A stretch of 8,720 nucleotides of DNA from Clostridium fallax (GTDB taxonomy: Bacteria > Bacillota > Clostridia > Clostridiales > Clostridiaceae), in NCBI RefSeq assembly GCF_900129365.1, contig NZ_FQVM01000045.1, positions 1-8,720 on the forward strand, in the 5' to 3' direction. Below are positions 6,624 to 8,720 of the stretch, in pieces. The number at the start of each line of letters is the position of its first letter. Position 1 is the stretch's first letter. A program made the position numbers and the translations under genes. The notes beneath the pieces are model-generated. The model saw only the letters and a list, made by a program, of their open reading frames with translations, was not told the origin of the DNA and did no database searches.

Positions 6624-8132
6624 TTAAATTGCTCCCTTCTCTTTAACATTAGATACTGAATTGTTACCCATAACTTTATACTTTAATAATGATCCTCCAA
6701 TCATTCCTATCCAAGCAAATCCAAAAGCAGCTATACCTGATATATAAGGTCCTATATATTCTGCAAAAGCAACTGTTGATGGTAATTGTTGTAGTACTAA
6801 AAATAATACTGGACAAATAGCTCCCAATACAATTGAAGAATAAGCTCCCCAATTATTAGCCTTTTTCCAATAACAAGCAGCTATTAATAATGTAGAAACA
6901 CTAACAGAATAAATAGTTGCTGTTAAAGTCATATAAACCCATAAATCAGATTTTAATGGATACCATAATCCATATAGTAATAAAAATATACCTATAGCTA
7001 CTACAAGTAATCTATTCACTAATACAGCCTTTTTTTCTTCCCAAGAATTTTTATGGATTATTACCAGAATATCATTGTATATTACACTAGACCAACCTAA
7101 TAAATATGATGAGTCTGTTGACATATCTGCAGCAAGCATTGCGGCTACCAAAATTCCTATTATCCCACTTGGTAAAACAGTAGCAAGCATTTTAGGCATA
7201 GCGTTTAAAGGATTACTTGGCATTTGACTTGGTGTTAAAACTGCTATTGCAGCTATTCCCCAAACTACTGGTATTATAGAACGAGCAATATAAAACACAC
7301 TAGTTCTTGTATACATTTTTTGTGCAACCTTAGAGCTCTTTGCTGAAAGCACACGTGCAACCATTGTTTGCCAAGTTAATATTGTAGCCGAGACAGATAA
7401 AAGTGTATATAAAACATATTGCCAACCAAGTCCATCGTTTACGAATGGATTAAAAGCACCTGCTCCACTTTTAGTAACTGCAGCATTTATAATATTTCCC
7501 CATCCTACATTAGCAATTATTATAATTGTAACTAAAATTAATCCTACACTCATTAATATAAATTGCATAAAATCCGTTACTATTACAGATAACATACCAC
7601 CTAAAACAGTATATAAAGCAACAATAACTAAAAGAGCCGTCATAGTTATTTCCAAATATTTAGGATTTAAACCTACTACATATACTAAAAATTCCCCTCC
7701 TGTTCTTAGGAATACGCCCATATTTAATAGTCCACCTAAAACTATTACAACACCAGATGCCCATCTTACCCTTTTGCCAAATTTCTTTTCAAAAAATTCT
7801 GGTATAGTAATAACTCCTGCATTTCTTAAAGGTTTTATACAAAATCCTGTTTTTCCTACTATAAACATTACAATAGCAAATAATATTCCAACTGTAGCTC
7901 CTGAAAATCCATATTTAAAACCTAGTTGAGCTGCAGACATACAAGTGATTATTCCAAACTCTGTAGCAGCTAAAGATGCCATTCCTGCATATAAATCAAC
8001 TTCTCTTCCTGCTAATAAATAATCGTCAACATTACTTACATATTTTCTAATTAGTAATCCTACAACCAAACTAACTAAAATATAACACCCTACAATACTA
8101 CCATCTAACATCCACGAAAAATTTGTAGACAT
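6624..8132 (-). CDS. Sodium:solute symporter (SSS / SLC5 family)
   Basis: This is a polytopic membrane protein of 502 residues that should couple Na+ entry to solute uptake. It has about 13 hydrophobic spans and SSS hallmarks: NVDDYLLAGR (34-43) after the first span, AATEFGIITCMSAAQLGFKYG (55-75, first unwound helix region), and VLGGMLSVIVTDFMQFILM (176-194), matching the family signature. The length is usual for bacterial members. It is first in an operon with the 44-residue protein and the sulfatase, so a sulfated small organic molecule is a reasonable substrate guess; that is inference from context, and SSS members also carry sugars, sialic acid, proline and organic acids. GGGGG of AAGGGGGAAAG lies seven bases before the ATG. 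The upstream region has a cre-like site and a long inverted repeat, which suggests carbon-source control. Confidence 0.93.
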   Translation of the reverse strand: MSTNFSWMLDGSIVGCYILVSLVVGLLIRKYVSNVDDYLLAGREVDLYAGMASLAATEFGIITCMSAAQLGFKYGFSGATVGILFAIVMFIVGKTGFCIKPLRNAGVITIPEFFEKKFGKRVRWASGVVIVLGGLLNMGVFLRTGGEFLVYVVGLNPKYLEITMTALLVIVALYTVLGGMLSVIVTDFMQFILMSVGLILVTIIIIANVGWGNIINAAVTKSGAGAFNPFVNDGLGWQYVLYTLLSVSATILTWQTMVARVLSAKSSKVAQKMYTRTSVFYIARSIIPVVWGIAAIAVLTPSQMPSNPLNAMPKMLATVLPSGIIGILVAAMLAADMSTDSSYLLGWSSVIYNDILVIIHKNSWEEKKAVLVNRLLVVAIGIFLLLYGLWYPLKSDLWVYMTLTATIYSVSVSTLLIAACYWKKANNWGAYSSIVLGAICPVLFLVLQQLPSTVAFAEYIGPYISGIAAFGFAWIGMIGGSLLKYKVMGNNSVSNVKEKGAI

Positions 8133-8186
8133 AATCTTTCCCCCTTATATTTTTTATTTTTTTATAAAAAACTTTCCTCCTCCCTC

Positions 8187-8200
8187 AGTAAACATTTACA
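8187..8200 (-). promoter_or_regulatory. cre-like CcpA operator
   Basis: The minus strand reads TGTAAATGTTTACT, 12 of 14 positions fitting the catabolite-responsive element consensus TGWAANCGNTNWCA; the mismatches are the central C (T) and the last A (T). It lies 55 bases upstream of the symporter ATG, near or just past the expected promoter, where CcpA binding would repress. The match is seen; the function is inferred. Confidence 0.45.
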
Positions 8201-8226
8201 TAGAATATAGTAATGATGTATCTACC

Positions 8227-8263
8227 ATATATTATAAAATGATAAATTTATTTTATAATATAT
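8227..8263. repeat. Perfect 14-bp inverted repeat upstream of the symporter operon
   Basis: ATATATTATAAAAT (8227-8240) and ATTTTATAATATAT (8250-8263) are exact reverse complements around the 9 bases GATAAATTT. The size suits a dimeric regulator. It has no GC pairs in the arms, so a terminator is unlikely. Chance in AT-rich DNA is possible but a perfect 14-bp match is long for that. Confidence 0.6.
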
Positions 8264-8307
8264 TTAATACCCAGATAACAAGTTTTTAACTATATAATTA
8301 TGATTAT

Positions 8308-8378
8308 ATAAGTAATATCTTAATATATTACTTATTTTTAAGCTTTAAATTAAAAACCTATTTTAAAATATAAGTAAT
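8308..8378. repeat. ATAAGTAAT repeats: two direct copies and one inverted copy
   Basis: ATAAGTAAT occurs at 8308-8316 and 8370-8378, and its reverse complement ATTACTTAT at 8327-8335. The first and second copies form an 11-bp hairpin (8308-8318 with 8325-8335). The third borders a small imperfect palindrome, AGTAATGACGTTACT (8373-8387). Confidence 0.5.
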
Positions 8379-8606
8379 GACGTTACTACCAGTTAAAGCA
8401 TTTTACTCTCTTTATTTAATTATAAAACCATTATTTTTTAAAATCAAACTTTTATAATAAATTTAATTATTATCTATTTTTTATATTATTTTTTTACAAT
8501 TAATTAAATTAATAAATTAATTAGGTAAAGATTTAATAATTATAATGATTTTTATAAAACTAATTAACTATTTTTATCTATTTTAATCTCTATTAATATA
8601 AAATTA

Positions 8607-8720
8607 TATAACATTAATCTTTTTAAGTCATGTACCACCAGCTAAGCTGGTGGCTTGATTAAGCCCTATAAGGGCATGGTACTGGCAGCGCTACTCGCGC
8701 TCTGAAAAACCGCCAATCGC
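8607..8720 (-). ncRNA. Predicted 3' part of a TnpB omega-RNA with its guide (partial)
   Basis: In IS605-type elements encoding TnpB, the guide RNA scaffold overlaps the right end and the guide is the flanking DNA just beyond it. Read leftward here, the scaffold would be 8720 to 8627 with stacked stems, and the first bases outside (8626 to about 8607, starting TTAAAAAGAT) would be the guide. GGCTT (8652-8656) and AAGCC (8661-8665) can pair in competition with the outer stems, as expected of a compact or pseudoknotted scaffold. Whether the element carries a working tnpB is not visible. Confidence 0.4.
8627..8720 (-). mobile_element. Right end of an IS200/IS605-family (or IStron) element, partial
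   Basis: GC content jumps from under 20% to about 55% at 8627. Hairpins are packed together: CCACCAGC (8635-8642) with GCTGGTGG (8646-8653), GCCCT (8663-8667) with AGGGC (8671-8675), and AGCGC (8687-8691) with GCGCT (8697-8701). On the minus strand the boundary reads CCACCAGCTTAGCTGGTGGT then ACATGAC, the terminal hairpin style of IS605-type right ends in clostridia. These elements have no terminal inverted repeats and end in subterminal hairpins read by the HUH transposase TnpA. The body, including any tnpA or tnpB, would lie to the right of the window. The exact end base (8627) is inferred from the composition break. The family is recognised from memory, not by search. Confidence 0.7.

Larger units (their letters stand above)
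8133..8626. other. Gene-free regulatory spacer upstream of the symporter operon
   Basis: This stretch of about 490 bases has no credible frame. It holds, from the gene outward: the symporter RBS, a purine-rich SD-like tract with no start codon (8172-8186), a cre-like site (8187-8200), a 14-bp inverted repeat (8227-8263), and a 9-mer present three times (8308-8378). I could not identify a clear -35/-10 pair; TATATT at 8209-8204 is a possible -10. Past 8400 it is featureless AT-rich DNA up to the transposon end. Confidence 0.6.

Noticed and set aside
8691..8720. End of a tnpB reading frame entering from the right (AIGGFSERE then TAG on the minus strand)
   Set aside because: About nine codons at the window edge do not resemble a TnpB C-terminus I recognise, and the same bases are explained by the structured right end.

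Overview
The window is very AT-rich Firmicute DNA. Clostridium-type codon use (AGA arginines, ATA isoleucines), purine-rich ribosome binding sites, a clostridial 16S 5' end and a clostridial-type uracil-DNA glycosylase point to Clostridium sensu stricto. I do not assign a species. Two short patches are clearly richer in GC: the rRNA edge on the left (1-49) and a transposon end on the right (about 8627-8720).

Layout from left to right. The first 49 bases are the 5' end of a 16S rRNA gene read leftward. Behind it lie a leader with a boxA-like antiterminator, a strong promoter and a probable second tandem promoter. After an AT-rich spacer with a long inverted repeat come two rightward genes: ung (uracil-DNA glycosylase) and a CPA2-type cation:proton antiporter with a C-terminal RCK_C domain, closed by a strong bidirectional terminator (2969-3011). 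From about 3349 to 8132 every gene is on the minus strand: a 68-residue glycine-zipper protein, an MscS-type mechanosensitive channel, and a three-gene operon. In transcription order the operon is a sodium:solute symporter (8132-6624), a 44-residue single-span membrane protein (6623-6489) and a cytoplasmic Cys-type sulfatase (6482-5037), ending in a hairpin terminator at 4935-4965.

The operon is the most coherent functional unit. The symporter probably imports a sulfated small molecule, the mini-protein, which starts directly after the symporter stop codon, is probably a transporter subunit, and the sulfatase, which has no signal peptide, would remove sulfate inside the cell. Its upstream region has a cre-like catabolite repression site, a perfect 14-bp inverted repeat and a repeated 9-mer. 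The antiporter and MscS both fit ion and turgor homeostasis, but they are not in one operon.

The right edge (8627-8720) looks like the right end of an IS200/IS605-family element (or related IStron) pointing leftward. Its stem-loops match the expected omega-RNA scaffold of a TnpB system. The body of the element is outside the window.
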